DNA of 13,988 nucleotides, from the NCBI GenBank assembly GCA_947491175.1, contig CANLIF010000020.1, positions 1 to 13,988 on the forward strand, in the 5' to 3' direction. Origin of the DNA: Actinomycetota bacterium. GTDB lineage: Bacteria > Actinomycetota > Actinomycetes > S36-B12 > UBA5976. The notes under the pieces were generated by a model, which was not told the DNA's origin, searched no databases, and saw nothing but the letters and a program-made list of their open reading frames with translations. Position numbers and translations under genes: made by a program. Positions 13,379-13,988 of the stretch are shown in pieces; the stretch's first letter is position 1, and each line of letters starts with the position of its first letter.

Positions 13379-13988
13379 ACGATCATGAGTTAGCTCGTAA
13401 ACTTGCTCGCGAAACTGGAACTTTACTAGTTGGGTTGAGAAACCATGCTGCAAGTTTGCAAAGCGGTGAAGATGAAACTCAATCCGCTATAGCGCAGGAA
13501 GTTCTCGGTAGTGAAGGTGATCGAGTGGCACACGATTACCTTATGGAGCAGTTTGCAACGCATCGCCCTGATGATGTTGTGTTAAGTGAAGAGGGCGATT
13601 TAGAGGTAGCTCGGCTAAATGTCGAGCGGGTTTGGATCATTGATCCACTTGATGGCACTGCCCAATACTCAAGCGGTGGCGATGATTTCGCAGTTCACAT
13701 TGCGCTTTGGCAGGCTGGCTCACAATCACCGAGTCAAATTTGCGCCGCCAGCGTGGCAGTCCCGGCTCGCAATGAACTTTGGTCAATGGACGAACCAGTC
13801 CAGCGCTATCACCCAAATGGTTTACCGATACGAATTTTGGTATCGCGCAGCCGACCGCCTCGCGAGATCGATGCAGTTATTAAGCAGCTTGAAGAAACTT
13901 TTCCAGAGCGAGGTCGTGTGGAAATAATTCCCATGGGATCAGTTGGCGCAAAAGTTGGTGCCATTTTGTCTGACAAAGCTGACGCCTA
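13375..13988 (+). CDS. cysQ: 3'(2'),5'-bisphosphate nucleotidase CysQ-like, 3' end beyond the window
   Basis: Inositol-monophosphatase-fold enzyme, probably removing the 3'-phosphate from PAP/PAPS in sulfur metabolism. About 204 codons are visible. Motifs are GDRVAHDYLMEQF (48-60), the metal ligands SEEG (71-74) and WIIDPLDGT (87-95, with Asp90 and Asp93), then DDFAVHIALW (103-112), the form seen in actinobacterial CysQ. The C-terminal family motif lies past the window end. The ATG overlaps the pth stop by ATGA, so translation is coupled and the gene belongs to the rplY-pth operon. A general inositol or histidinol phosphatase is less likely, because the residues after PLDGT do not match those groups. 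Confidence 0.85.
   Translation, partial: MNDHELARKLARETGTLLVGLRNHAASLQSGEDETQSAIAQEVLGSEGDRVAHDYLMEQFATHRPDDVVLSEEGDLEVARLNVERVWIIDPLDGTAQYSSGGDDFAVHIALWQAGSQSPSQICAASVAVPARNELWSMDEPVQRYHPNGLPIRILVSRSRPPREIDAVIKQLEETFPERGRVEIIPMGSVGAKVGAILSDKADA

Overview
The window reads as a housekeeping stretch from an actinobacterium of moderate GC (mid-40s per cent by eye), gene-dense and with very short gaps. Gene order follows the block I know from Mycobacterium tuberculosis as Rv1002c to Rv1019 (pmt, rsmI, metG, tatD, rpfB, ksgA, ispE, then pth, rplY, prs, glmU and a TetR gene), with some gene directions changed. Low GC together with this order would suit a streamlined aquatic lineage such as Nanopelagicales (acI) or a low-GC relative of Microbacteriaceae. 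That placement is an inference, not read directly from the DNA.

Layout. The left edge holds the first codons of a leftward gene, possibly the mannosyltransferase pmt. A 28-bp tandem repeat array separates it from rightward rsmI (16S rRNA C1402 2'-O-methylation). metG follows. A leftward AT3-SGNH acyltransferase of the OatA type is inserted between metG and tatD. Next come tatD, a secreted G5 plus lysozyme-like protein in the rpfB slot, rsmA/ksgA and ispE. A MarR gene and a TetR gene converge. A 210-bp intergenic region with twin TTGCGCAA palindromes leads into tRNA-Gln(UUG), glmU, prs, rplY, pth and the 5' part of a cysQ-like phosphatase cut by the window end.

How the genes fit together. The block joins translation (rsmI, metG, rsmA, tRNA-Gln, rplY, pth) with cell-envelope supply (glmU for UDP-GlcNAc, ispE for isoprenoid carriers, the G5/transglycosylase protein, the O-acyltransferase) and nucleotide supply (prs, cysQ).

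The most distinctive things seen are: (1) the 28-bp repeat array before rsmI; (2) a recurring leaderless promoter layout, TANNNT followed by 6 or 7 bp and then the start codon, at five or more genes; (3) a bL25 protein whose usual C-terminal beta domain is replaced by an Ala-rich acidic tail; (4) a hairpin and overlapping micro-ORF before the rpfB-slot gene; (5) the twin palindromes before tRNA-Gln-glmU. I found no convincing anti-phage system, mobile element or CRISPR array. Apart from the inserted acyltransferase the region is conserved core genome.
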